A stretch of DNA of 64,000 nt from DATATV01 sp035551355. Its GTDB lineage: Bacteria; Actinomycetota; Actinomycetes; Mycobacteriales; Pseudonocardiaceae. Each line of letters opens with the position of its first letter. Position 1 is the stretch's first letter. Positions 25,473 to 33,148 of the stretch are shown here, one piece after another. The position numbers were made by a program, and so were the translations under genes. Location of the stretch: the NCBI GenBank assembly GCA_035551355.1, contig DASZNF010000005.1:104356-168355 (forward strand), read 5' to 3'. The notes beneath the pieces are model-generated. The model was not told the DNA's origin. It saw nothing but the letters and a program-made list of their open reading frames with translations, and searched no databases.

Positions 25473-26330
25473 TCAACCAAGCGGCACCGAGTCGAGAAAA
25501 TCGAGCACCCGGGCCGGGGCGGTCCGCTCGGTCTGCTCGCTGACCGGAACATCCCAGTATTCGGCGCGGGGCAGGCATTCCTGCAGATAGCGGGCGGCCG
25601 AGGTGGCGTGCGAGGTGTCCTGCCCGGGCACCACCAGCGCCGGAACATCAAGGCGCAGCAAATCCTCCGGTTCCGGCCCGGGCACGGTGTCCCGGTCGAA
25701 CTGCAGGCGCGCGATCCCCCGCACCAGCACCAGGTAGTCGTCCCGGTCGTGCTCGGCGTAGGCGCGGGCGAACCGCTCGTCGGTGCGGATCACCGTCACC
25801 CACGGGCCGACCCGAGGATCCTTGGTGAAGCCGTCGGTGTGCGAGCGGGCCAGCTCGACCACGCCGGAAAGCCCGTGCTGCTCAACGAAAGTGGCGTGTG
25901 TGGCGAACCGGGCGTGCTGCCGCATCCGGTAGTGCACGCCCCCGGCCGGGGAGTACAACACCAGCCCGCCGACCCGGTCCGGCCGGGCCACGGCCAGCGC
26001 CAGCACACTGGAACAGCCGACGCACCCGCCCATCAGATGCGCGCGTTCGATGCCCAGGTGGTCGAGCAGCCCGATACCCTGGGCCACATAGTCGGCCCAG
26101 CCGATCCGTTGCAGCCGGCCGCCGGAGTGCCCGGATTCCCGGCGGTCGAAGGCGATGCAGGCGTACCGCTCGCGCAGCCGGGCCAGCAGCTTGGTCCGCT
26201 GGTAGATGCCGAGCGTGTCCCAGTTCTCCAGCTTCGAGTCGAACCCGCCGGGCGAGTACAGCAACAGCGGAGCGCCGGAGCCGGTGACCTCGTAGCGGGT
26301 GCGAATGCCGTCGGTTTCCGCGGTGGGCAA
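25473..26330 (-). CDS. Alpha/beta hydrolase with a putative cysteine nucleophile
   Basis: A 285-residue alpha/beta hydrolase. The oxyanion region reads LLYSPGGFDSKLENW and the nucleophile elbow AHLMGGCVGCSSVLALA, so Cys occupies the position usually held by Ser, as in dienelactone hydrolases. An acid residue is probably the Asp in VVPGQDTSHAT, with a nearby His; the usual C-terminal His is not evident. It closes the operon of Rieske oxygenase, 171-aa protein and PanB-like gene (gap 11 bases). Ring-opened lactone or C-C hydrolysis is plausible. Confidence 0.8.
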   Translation of the reverse strand: MPTAETDGIRTRYEVTGSGAPLLLYSPGGFDSKLENWDTLGIYQRTKLLARLRERYACIAFDRRESGHSGGRLQRIGWADYVAQGIGLLDHLGIERAHLMGGCVGCSSVLALAVARPDRVGGLVLYSPAGGVHYRMRQHARFATHATFVEQHGLSGVVELARSHTDGFTKDPRVGPWVTVIRTDERFARAYAEHDRDDYLVLVRGIARLQFDRDTVPGPEPEDLLRLDVPALVVPGQDTSHATSAARYLQECLPRAEYWDVPVSEQTERTAPARVLDFLDSVPLG

Positions 26331-26341
26331 GGGTTTTCTCC

Positions 26342-27175
26342 TCAGTTCACGGGCGGAACCGGGAGGCCGCCGCGGATCTGCCGGCCGGCGCGGACATCCT
26401 CGGCGTACCCGGTGAACGCATCGAGCGCGATGCGGGCCACGTTGGCGTAGGTGTCCGGCGGAGCATCCACGCCGGACGCCGCGTATCCGATGGCCGCGTG
26501 CGCCATCCGCACCCGCCCGTCCAGCCAGGGACCGCCGCCGAACCCGCCCAGCACCGGGATGGACACCGCGGCCGCCACCGCCGCGCCGGCCACCGGACCG
26601 GAGTTGGTGAAGTCCAGCAGGCTGGCCCCGGCGCTCTCCAGCCGCTTCGCCTCGGCCACCAGCGCGTCGGTCATCGACTCGGGCACCTGCGCGCCCGGTT
26701 TCGATTGCGCCGCATAGTCCACGCCGTAGCGCAGCGCGGTCTGCGGGGTGAGGCCGAACTGCGCGAACACCGGAATGCCGGCCCGGTTGACGGCTTCCAC
26801 GGCCTCTGGGTAGTCGGCCGCGCCGTCGAGCTTGACCAGGTCGGCCCCGGCCTTCTTGACCAGCCGGATGGCCGCGCGCACCGCGCTGTCCGCACCCTCC
26901 TGCACCGGGCCGAACGGAACGTCGCAGGCGACCAGCGCCGAGCTCGCGCCGCGGCGCACCGCCCGGCCGACCAGGATCATCTCCTCAAGGGTCACCTCGA
27001 GCGGATTGGCGTGCCCCCACAGGTTCACGCCCACCGAATCGCCCACCACCAGCAGGTCAACGCCGGCCCGCTCGGCGATGCGGGCCAGCTGGTAGTCCCA
27101 GGCCACCACACCGACGATCTTGCGGCCGTCCCGCTTCATCCGGCCCAGCGCCGGAATCGTCACCTTCTCGGTCAT
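26342..27175 (-). CDS. Divergent PanB-like protein (PEP mutase/KPHMT superfamily)
   Basis: A 277-residue TIM-barrel protein. VVGDSVGVNLWGH and ACDVPFGPVQEG keep the two metal aspartates of ketopantoate hydroxymethyltransferase. The Glu of the third metal motif is Asp (VKLDGA), and the catalytic-Glu region reads LLDFTNSGPVAGAAV, with Asp in place of Glu. The PIGIGAG loop is altered to LGGFGGGPW. These changes suggest an aldolase or lyase acting on another 2-oxo acid rather than pantothenate synthesis. It sits mid-operon, eight bases after the 171-aa gene. Confidence 0.8.
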   Translation of the reverse strand: MTEKVTIPALGRMKRDGRKIVGVVAWDYQLARIAERAGVDLLVVGDSVGVNLWGHANPLEVTLEEMILVGRAVRRGASSALVACDVPFGPVQEGADSAVRAAIRLVKKAGADLVKLDGAADYPEAVEAVNRAGIPVFAQFGLTPQTALRYGVDYAAQSKPGAQVPESMTDALVAEAKRLESAGASLLDFTNSGPVAGAAVAAAVSIPVLGGFGGGPWLDGRVRMAHAAIGYAASGVDAPPDTYANVARIALDAFTGYAEDVRAGRQIRGGLPVPPVN

Positions 27176-27183
27176 TCGAACTC

Positions 27184-27699
27184 CTACGCGCCGAGCGCGG
27201 TGAGTAGGCCGGAGGCGTCCCGCTGATCGCGGGACACCAGCAGCACCCGGGCGTGCGGACGCAGCGCGGTCACCGCGCCGTTGGCCGCACCCGCGCCGCC
27301 CGCGGATTCGCCCAGCACCAGCCCGGCGGTCATGATGCCGCGCAGGGTGCACGCGTTGCCGATGGCCGCGGCGGCCACCGCGCCCTCGTCGCTGGTGGCG
27401 ATCATCAGCACGAAGTCGGCCTGCGCCAGTTCTTGGCTCAACCGCGCGGTTTCCCCGGCCGAGCCGACCAGCGCCAGATCGGCCAGCTCACCGCCGGGAT
27501 GGCCGGATTCGGCCTGGTAGCGCAGAAATCGGGCGTTGCGCCAGGGCAGTTCGGGCAGCGGCAGCACGACCGCCGCGGCGCCGGAATCCAGCGCAACCAC
27601 CCGGGTGGACCGGGCGGTCTGCGGGGCCGCGTCGATCCGGTAGCGGGCCTCGGCCGCGGTGGCCGCCCGGGCGCAACTGTTCAGCAGAGTGGGCCGCAT
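27184..27699 (-). CDS. Unrecognised 171-residue protein of the Rieske operon
   Basis: A cytoplasmic protein with alternating strands and helices, such as ADFVLMIATSDEGAVAAAA, and a glycine-rich stretch GLVLGESAGGAGAANGAV that suggests a Rossmann-like nucleotide or phosphate site. It has no signal or membrane segment. I cannot place it in a family. It lies seven bases after the oxygenase and eight before the PanB-like gene, so it is a constant member of the pathway operon and may be an accessory or regulatory subunit. Confidence 0.65.
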   Translation of the reverse strand: MRPTLLNSCARAATAAEARYRIDAAPQTARSTRVVALDSGAAAVVLPLPELPWRNARFLRYQAESGHPGGELADLALVGSAGETARLSQELAQADFVLMIATSDEGAVAAAAIGNACTLRGIMTAGLVLGESAGGAGAANGAVTALRPHARVLLVSRDQRDASGLLTALGA

Positions 27700-27706
27700 C
27701 GGTGCC

Positions 27707-29008
27707 TCAGACCGTGGTCTGCCGGACGCCGGGCCGGGCGGTCATCGCCTCCGGCGCGGATTCCAGGAACGACTCGTCCTTGGGCAGCACGATCGCCGCC
27801 GACCGGACCCGGTGGTGCGCCGGGTCGACCCCGGGCGGGGTGGTGCCCTGCTCGCGCAGATCCAGCGCGGCCTGCACCAGTTTGCGCCGGGCCTTGATGA
27901 TCCCGCTGTCTGCGGACACCAGCCGCTCCTTGCCGCGGTCGACGATCGGCCCCATGCTCTCCTGCAGCGACGCGTCCTGCATGGCGATGCCCTTGATACC
28001 GGAGAAGGTCTCGCCGCGCCGCTGGGCGTCGCGGTCCATCAGGTAGTCGTTGTCCCTGTTCTGCAACGGCCGGAAGGTGCCCGGCACGTACTCGTTGTGC
28101 ACGCCGTGCCCGGCCTTCATCGCGGCCACCTCGGTCTCGGTGAGCGCCCGCACCGGCTGGTAGTCGAAGGAGTAGACCCAGCAGTTCTCGTCGTCGATGG
28201 GTACCCAGAAATGGCCGTGCACCGGGTGGTCGCCGCGCGGCGGCACCATGGTGAACGCCGGCATCACCCACGGGGTGATGCGCCAGTAGTAGTGGCCCTC
28301 TTCGGCGTTGCGCCGCACCCCGACGTAGAGGCCGCCCTCGGAGTCGACCACCTCGAAGAACGGCCGCCGGTCGTTCATGTTGTACTCGTTGCCCTTGGAG
28401 CCCTTGAACAACGGATCGTCGCGCAGGCCCGAGGAGTGCAGCCAGGACACGTGGCTGGAGTCGATGCCGCCCTCCAGCGCCTGCAGCCAGTTGCATTCCT
28501 GCCAGCGCTTGGAGGTGTACACCTGCTCGGCGGGCACCTGTGCGAACTCGAACTCGGGCAGCGCAGGCCGGCTGGCCGGATCGCCCATGTGGGTCCACAG
28601 GATGTCGCCCACCTTGACCAGCGGGTACGCGGTGAGCTTGACCTTGGCGCAGAAGCTGCTGTTCTCCGGTTCGGAGGGCACCTCGACGCACTGGCCGGTG
28701 ACGTCGTACTTCCAGCCGTGGTAGGCGCACCGCAGGCCGGACGCCTCGCCGGGGCCGGTCTCGTTGTTGCCGAACCACAGCGAGGCGCCGCGGTGCGCAC
28801 AGAACTCGTCCATCAGGCCGTAGCGGCCGGCACTGTCCCGGAAGGCGATCATCCGCTCGGACAACAGTTTCACCCGCACCGGCGGGCAGCCGTCCTCCGG
28901 CAGTTCGGAGGCGAGCAGCGCCGGAATCCAGTACTGCCGGAACAGATCGCCCATCTCGGTACCGGGACCGGTCCGCGTCAACAGTTCGTTGATCTCCTGC
29001 TTGAGCAT
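27707..29008 (-). CDS. Rieske oxygenase, phthalate 4,5-dioxygenase/LigX type
   Basis: A 433-residue terminal oxygenase. The Rieske [2Fe-2S] ligands are C70/H72 (CAHRG) and C94/H97 (CAYHG). The mononuclear iron ligands are in D183-x2-H186-x4-H191. The opening LKQEINELLTRTGPGTEMGD and RQYWIPALL match the phthalate 4,5-dioxygenase/LigX branch, whose members dihydroxylate phthalate or O-demethylate methoxylated aromatics. It leads a four-gene operon. Electrons would come from the ferredoxin and reductase at 31.8-33.1 kb, since no reductase is adjacent. Confidence 0.9.
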   Translation of the reverse strand: MLKQEINELLTRTGPGTEMGDLFRQYWIPALLASELPEDGCPPVRVKLLSERMIAFRDSAGRYGLMDEFCAHRGASLWFGNNETGPGEASGLRCAYHGWKYDVTGQCVEVPSEPENSSFCAKVKLTAYPLVKVGDILWTHMGDPASRPALPEFEFAQVPAEQVYTSKRWQECNWLQALEGGIDSSHVSWLHSSGLRDDPLFKGSKGNEYNMNDRRPFFEVVDSEGGLYVGVRRNAEEGHYYWRITPWVMPAFTMVPPRGDHPVHGHFWVPIDDENCWVYSFDYQPVRALTETEVAAMKAGHGVHNEYVPGTFRPLQNRDNDYLMDRDAQRRGETFSGIKGIAMQDASLQESMGPIVDRGKERLVSADSGIIKARRKLVQAALDLREQGTTPPGVDPAHHRVRSAAIVLPKDESFLESAPEAMTARPGVRQTTV

Positions 29009-29057
29009 CCGCCTCCGCCTTTCGCCGCCGATCTTCCGCACGACCCGATCTCTCTAA

Positions 29058-29074
29058 AGGCTATACCATTAGCC
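29058..29074 (-). promoter_or_regulatory. GntR-type operator before the Rieske operon
   Basis: On the minus strand the site reads TAATGGTATAGCCTTTA, sharing the first nine bases with the best operator at 31740 and matching 12 of 14 fixed positions. It overlaps a TATAGC that could be the -10 and lies 50 bases before the oxygenase start. Confidence 0.6.
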
Positions 29075-29095
29075 CTTTAAGGGCACAGCTCGGTA

Positions 29096-29674
29096 TCAGC
29101 GGTTCTTCGCCCCGTGCGTCGCGCCCGACTTGACCGCCTCGTCGAGCAGCTTCCTGCCCTCCTCCGGGGAGAGCTGAACCGCATGCCGCTCGATGTTGTG
29201 CAGCCGCATGGTGCGCAGCAGGCCGGTGTCCTGGATGGCCAGGTACCGCGAGGTGTCGTTCTGGTCCAGGTTGAAGTGCTGGTGCCAGGCCCAGCGGGGC
29301 GGGGCGAACAGCGTGCCCTCCTGCCACTCGACCACGTCCACCGGCTCGTCCTCGTAGTTGATCAGCGAGAAGCCGTGCCCCTTGACCACGTAGAGATACG
29401 CCTCGGTGGTGTGCCGGTGCCGCACCGAGTTGTTGCCCGGCTTCAGCTCGGAGATGTGCGCGGAGAGCACCTCGTAGTCGGCGAGGTCGAAGTAGTGCCC
29501 CCGGTTGTTGCGCCACGGCCGGGCGGGCAGTTCCATCTTGCGCAGGTCGTCCTCGACCACCAGCCCCTTGTTCGGCGGGTGCTGCCGGTTGAACTCGTCC
29601 CGCGCGGCGATCTCCGAGGTGCTGAGGTTCTTCTTCTCACTGGACAACACGCCCTTGAGGTACTCCTCGCGCAT
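29096..29674 (-). CDS. Cupin domain protein
   Basis: A 192-residue single-cupin protein. RHRHTTEAYLYVVKGHG supplies the His-x-His and Glu metal ligands and WAWHQHFN the later His. The first 80 residues are polar and helical. ATG 29674 follows AAGGAAGG at good distance. It resembles small cupins found beside aromatic ring-cleavage genes; it could be a dioxygenase or an isomerase. It is transcribed alone toward the Rieske operon and divergent from the second decarboxylase-like gene. Confidence 0.75.
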   Translation of the reverse strand: MREEYLKGVLSSEKKNLSTSEIAARDEFNRQHPPNKGLVVEDDLRKMELPARPWRNNRGHYFDLADYEVLSAHISELKPGNNSVRHRHTTEAYLYVVKGHGFSLINYEDEPVDVVEWQEGTLFAPPRWAWHQHFNLDQNDTSRYLAIQDTGLLRTMRLHNIERHAVQLSPEEGRKLLDEAVKSGATHGAKNR

Positions 29675-29687
29675 CGCGCCCGCCTTC

Positions 29688-29704
29688 CTTTGGCCTGACC
29701 ATTG
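29688..29704 (-). promoter_or_regulatory. Weak GntR-type site before the cupin gene
   Basis: CTTTGGCCTGACCATTG holds TGGCCTGACCA, one base off the TGGTnnnACCA core, just upstream of the ribosome site. The string TGGCCTGACC also occurs at 30815 and 32756, both ahead of island genes. A further weak site, ATAAGGACTAACCATCA (29775-29791), precedes the divergent gene. Confidence 0.4.
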
Positions 29705-29809
29705 CTTGAGCCCTCTCACGATGGACTGACGGTAGGACCTTTGTCAACGGTGCCCAGCCTAGTACTGTCCCCAGATAAGGACTAACCATCAGACCGCCTG
29801 AGGAGTTCG

Positions 29810-30799
29810 ATGAGCGCGCTCCGGCTGAGCATCGCCACCACGGACTACGACCACTTCCGGGACTTCCGGTCGGGCGCGGTCACCGCCCAGGGCATCGAGC
29901 ATGTCTGGTCGGTGCTCAGCCATCACGAGGTGTTCGCCCGGTTCACCGCGCACCGCGAGTGGGACGTGGCCGAGCTGTCCATCGCGAAGTTCGCCGCCCA
30001 GATCACCCGCGCCGACCCGGACATCATCGGCCTGCCGGTGATCTGCTCGCGGGTGTTCCGGTTCGGCGCGTTCTACGTCAACCGCAACAGCGGCATCGAG
30101 AGTGTGGCCGATCTGCGCGGCAAGCGGATCGGCTCGCCGGAGTGGGCCCACTCGGCGGCGGTGTACATGCGCGGCTGGCTGCACAACGAGGCGGGCGTGC
30201 CGCTGACCGACGTGCACTGGTACCAGGCCGGCGCGAACGCCCCGGGCCGGGCGGAGAAGGTGGAGCTCGACCTGCCCGACGGCGTGCGGCTGACCCGGGT
30301 GGCCGACCGGTCGCTGTCGGAACTGCTGGCCGCGGGCGACATCGACTGCGCCCTGATCGCCCGCCCGCCGAACTGCTTCCTGGCGGGGCATCCCGACGTG
30401 GTCCGGCTGTTCCCGGACTACCAGCAGCGGGAACGGGACTACTACCGCGACACCGGGGTCTGGCCGATCATGCACATCATCGCGATGCGCCGAAGCGTCG
30501 TCGACGAGCACCCGTGGGTGGCCCGCAACCTCTACAACGCCTTCGCCGAGTCCAAGCAGCGCAGCGTGACCCGGCTGCTCGACCCGGCGGTATCCCGCTA
30601 TCCGCTGCCCTGGCTGCCCACCTACGGCCGGCAGATGGCCGACGAGTTCGGCGGCGACCCGTTCCCCTATGGCATCGAGCCCAACCGGACCACCATCGAT
30701 CTGCTGTTGCGGTATGCCCACCAGCAGGGCATCGCCCACCGGCTGGCCTCCGCGGACGAGGTGTTCCCGGCCGGTGTGATGACCAAGGTCGTGGTCTGA
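29810..30799 (+). CDS. 4,5-dihydroxyphthalate decarboxylase-like protein (second copy)
   Basis: A 329-residue Pht5-family protein with EWDVAELSIAKFAAQITRA, RSGIESVADLRGKRIG-like segments (NSGIESVADLRGKRIGSPEW) and GDPFPYGIEPNRTTIDL near the C-terminus. It has no signal peptide. GAGGAG precedes the ATG. It is clearly related to but well diverged from the copy at 24038, which suggests either two decarboxylation steps or two substrates in the pathway. Confidence 0.75.
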   Translation: MSALRLSIATTDYDHFRDFRSGAVTAQGIEHVWSVLSHHEVFARFTAHREWDVAELSIAKFAAQITRADPDIIGLPVICSRVFRFGAFYVNRNSGIESVADLRGKRIGSPEWAHSAAVYMRGWLHNEAGVPLTDVHWYQAGANAPGRAEKVELDLPDGVRLTRVADRSLSELLAAGDIDCALIARPPNCFLAGHPDVVRLFPDYQQRERDYYRDTGVWPIMHIIAMRRSVVDEHPWVARNLYNAFAESKQRSVTRLLDPAVSRYPLPWLPTYGRQMADEFGGDPFPYGIEPNRTTIDLLLRYAHQQGIAHRLASADEVFPAGVMTKVVV

Positions 30800-30865
30800 C
30801 GCCGAACGGGTCATTGGCCTGACCGACAAACCGTATGACTCATCTCACGCGCGGCGAAATCACCA

Positions 30866-31669
30866 GTGAGTGAGGGCGCGATGCCCCTGTGCGACAATGA
30901 TCCGGTGCCTGAGAAGTCCGGGACGCAAGCCGCGCGGCCGAGCGCCGATCTCTTCCGGACCGTCTCGTCCAACCGGATGTCCGAGGCGATCGTCGAGCAG
31001 ATCCGCACCCTGATCCGCACCGAACAGCTGCGCCCGGGCGACCGGCTGCCCAGCGAGCGCGACCTCGGCGAGCAGCTGGGCGTGAGCCGGGTGACCGTGC
31101 GCGAGGCCCTGCGCGTGCTGGAGGCCGGCGGGCTGATCCAGATCAAGGTGGGAGCGCGCGGCGGGGCGTTCGTCACCGCGCCGACCTCGGCCAAGATCGG
31201 CACCGACCTGGCCGACCTGATCAGCCTGTCCCCGCTCACCGGCACCGAGATCACCGAGGCCCGGCAGGTGTTCGAGCTGGGCATCGTGCCGATCGTGGTG
31301 GAGCGGGCCACCGACGAGGACCTCGCCGAGCTGCGCGAGATGGTCCGGACCCACCAGGCGGCGCTGCGCAACGGCGAGTACGGCATGCCGATGTCGGCCG
31401 CGTTCCACGTCCGGGTGGCGGCCTGCACGCACAACGCGGCCATCGAGATGCTGGTCCGGTCCTTCCACGGGCCACTGCTGATGTCGCTGCGCGAGGCCCA
31501 GGTGGCCGCGCCACTGATGGGCCACCGGGGCACCGCCGAGCACCGGGACCTGGTGGAGGCGATCGCCGCCCGGGACACCGAGCGGGCCCAGGAGATCACG
31601 CGCGCGCATCTGCAGCGCACCGCCCGCCGGGTGACCCGGGTGCAGAAGACCCTGCAACAGGAAACCTGA
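30866..31669 (+). CDS. GntR regulator, FadR subfamily (second paralogue)
   Basis: A 267-residue regulator. From residue 35 on it aligns end to end with the regulator at 21859 (both carry NRMSEAIVEQIRTLIRT, VSRVTVREALRVLEAGGL and SFHGPLLMSLREA). The FCD domain keeps the metal histidines. The start is open: GTG 30866, ATG 30881 or GTG 30905 all lie in the non-conserved head. A weak operator-like TGGCCTGACCG (30815-30825) lies upstream. Confidence 0.9.
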   Translation: MSEGAMPLCDNDPVPEKSGTQAARPSADLFRTVSSNRMSEAIVEQIRTLIRTEQLRPGDRLPSERDLGEQLGVSRVTVREALRVLEAGGLIQIKVGARGGAFVTAPTSAKIGTDLADLISLSPLTGTEITEARQVFELGIVPIVVERATDEDLAELREMVRTHQAALRNGEYGMPMSAAFHVRVAACTHNAAIEMLVRSFHGPLLMSLREAQVAAPLMGHRGTAEHRDLVEAIAARDTERAQEITRAHLQRTARRVTRVQKTLQQET

Positions 31670-31714
31670 GCGCCCCTTTCCTTCTCTCGCACCACGGCAC
31701 CGACCACCGTGGTC

Positions 31715-31756
31715 TTGGCGCGCACTCACTTCCATGGCATAATGGTATTACCATTA
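31715..31756 (+). promoter_or_regulatory. Promoter with the best GntR-type operator
   Basis: TTGGCG (31715-31720), a 17-base spacer and CATAAT (31738-31743) make a good promoter. The perfect 17-base palindrome TAATGGTATTACCATTA (31740-31756) overlaps its -10, which is the expected place for a repressor. Its core TGGTATTACCA fits the FadR-family rule exactly. The ribosome site AGGAGG follows at once. Confidence 0.75.
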
Positions 31757-31766
31757 GGAGGTGCAC

Positions 31767-32744
31767 GTGATCGACGTCGATCTGCTGGTCGTGGGTGCCG
31801 GGCCGGCCGGCCTGTACGCGGCCTACTACGCCGGATTCCGCGGCCTGCGGACCGCCATCATCGACTCACTTCCCGAACCGGGCGGCCAGATCTCCGCGCT
31901 GTACCCGGAAAAAATGATCTACGACATCGCCGGTTTCCCCGGTGTGCGCGGCCGCGAACTGGTCGCCGGCCTGCTGGCCCAGGCCGAGGCCTTCTCCCCC
32001 GCCTGGCTGCTCGGCCAGTCCGCGCACCACCTGGAGCGCCTGCCCGACGGCCGGCTGCGGGTGCACACCATCGGCGGCGAGACCGTCACCACCCGCTCGA
32101 TCGTGATCGCCGGCGGCATCGGCACCTTCACCCCGCGCCCCTTGCCGGTCGGCGCCGAGTTCCTGGGTCGAGGCGTGGACTACTTCGTCACCGATCCCTC
32201 GGCCTACGCGGGTGAACACGTGCTGGTCGTGGGTGGCGGAGACAGTGCCCTGGACTGGGCCCTGACCCTGGAGCCGATCGCCGAATCGGTCACCCTGGCC
32301 CACCGCCGCCCCCGGTTCACCGCCCACCAGAGCTCGGTCGCCCGGCTGCACGCGTCCTCGGCCATCGTGCGCACCCCATGCGTGCTGCACGAGGTGCACG
32401 GCGCGGAGTCGGTGGAGCGGGTGGTGCTGCGGGACACCACCGGCGGCGAACTGTCCGAACTGGCCTGCACCCGAGTGGTCGCCGCGCTGGGCTTCACCGC
32501 CGACCTGGGTCCGTTGCGGGACTGGGGGCTGCGCATCGCCGACCGGCACATCGTGGTCGACTCCACCATGTCCACCGGGGTGCCGGGCATCTACGCGGCC
32601 GGGGACATCACCGACTATCCGGGCAAGGTGCGGCTGATCTCGGTCGGCTTCGGCGAAGCCGCGCTCGCGGTGAACAACGCGGCCACCGCCGCGAATCCGG
32701 CCGCCGCCCTGTTTCCCGGTCACTCCACCGAGACCGCCGCCTGA
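31767..32744 (+). CDS. Ferredoxin-NADP reductase, thioredoxin-reductase-like
   Basis: A 325-residue flavoprotein with the FAD motif VVGAGPAGLYAAYYAG, the segment GGQISALYPEKMIYDIAGFP typical of YumC-type ferredoxin reductases, the NAD(P) motif VVGGGDSALDWAL and a C-terminal AGDITDYPGK. The redox CxxC of thioredoxin reductases is absent, as expected. GTG 31767 with AGGAGG five bases before is the best start. It is followed by a ferredoxin, so the pair probably feeds electrons to the Rieske oxygenase. Confidence 0.88.
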   Translation: MIDVDLLVVGAGPAGLYAAYYAGFRGLRTAIIDSLPEPGGQISALYPEKMIYDIAGFPGVRGRELVAGLLAQAEAFSPAWLLGQSAHHLERLPDGRLRVHTIGGETVTTRSIVIAGGIGTFTPRPLPVGAEFLGRGVDYFVTDPSAYAGEHVLVVGGGDSALDWALTLEPIAESVTLAHRRPRFTAHQSSVARLHASSAIVRTPCVLHEVHGAESVERVVLRDTTGGELSELACTRVVAALGFTADLGPLRDWGLRIADRHIVVDSTMSTGVPGIYAAGDITDYPGKVRLISVGFGEAALAVNNAATAANPAAALFPGHSTETAA

Positions 32745-32787
32745 CCGTTTCCGCCTGGCCTGACCGCTTCCGTCTGGAGGGAACGCA

Positions 32788-33123
32788 ATGCCATTCTTCA
32801 TCGCCGGTGATTGCCTGGACGTGCTGGACAGGTCGTGCACCGAGGAGTGCCCGGTGGACTGCATCTACCAGGGCGAGCGCAAGATGTACATCAATCCGCG
32901 GGAGTGCATCGACTGCGGCGCCTGCGAGCCGGTGTGCCCGGTCTCGGCCATCACGTCCGATCTGCGGATCAGCGAAGCGGAGGTACCGTGGCGCGACGAC
33001 AACGCGGCGTTCTTCGCCGAGCCCCTGCCCGGCCGGGACGAGCCGCTCGGTTCGCCGGGCGGTGCGGCCAAGATCGGCCCGGTCGGCGCCGACACTCCCC
33101 TGGCCGCCCGCACTCCCGTCTGA
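32788..33123 (+). CDS. Seven-iron ferredoxin (FdxA type)
   Basis: A 111-residue ferredoxin. Cysteines C9, C17, C21, C25 and C40, C43, C46, C50 give the pattern of one [3Fe-4S] and one [4Fe-4S] cluster (RSCTEECPVDCIY and ECIDCGACEPVCP). A good ribosome site (TGGAGGG) precedes the ATG. A 40-residue tail rich in Gly, Pro and Ala is longer than usual. It lies 43 bases after the reductase and is the likely electron carrier to the oxygenase. Confidence 0.9.
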   Translation: MPFFIAGDCLDVLDRSCTEECPVDCIYQGERKMYINPRECIDCGACEPVCPVSAITSDLRISEAEVPWRDDNAAFFAEPLPGRDEPLGSPGGAAKIGPVGADTPLAARTPV

Positions 33124-33148
33124 TTGATGTCCGTTGCGGACTTTCCCG

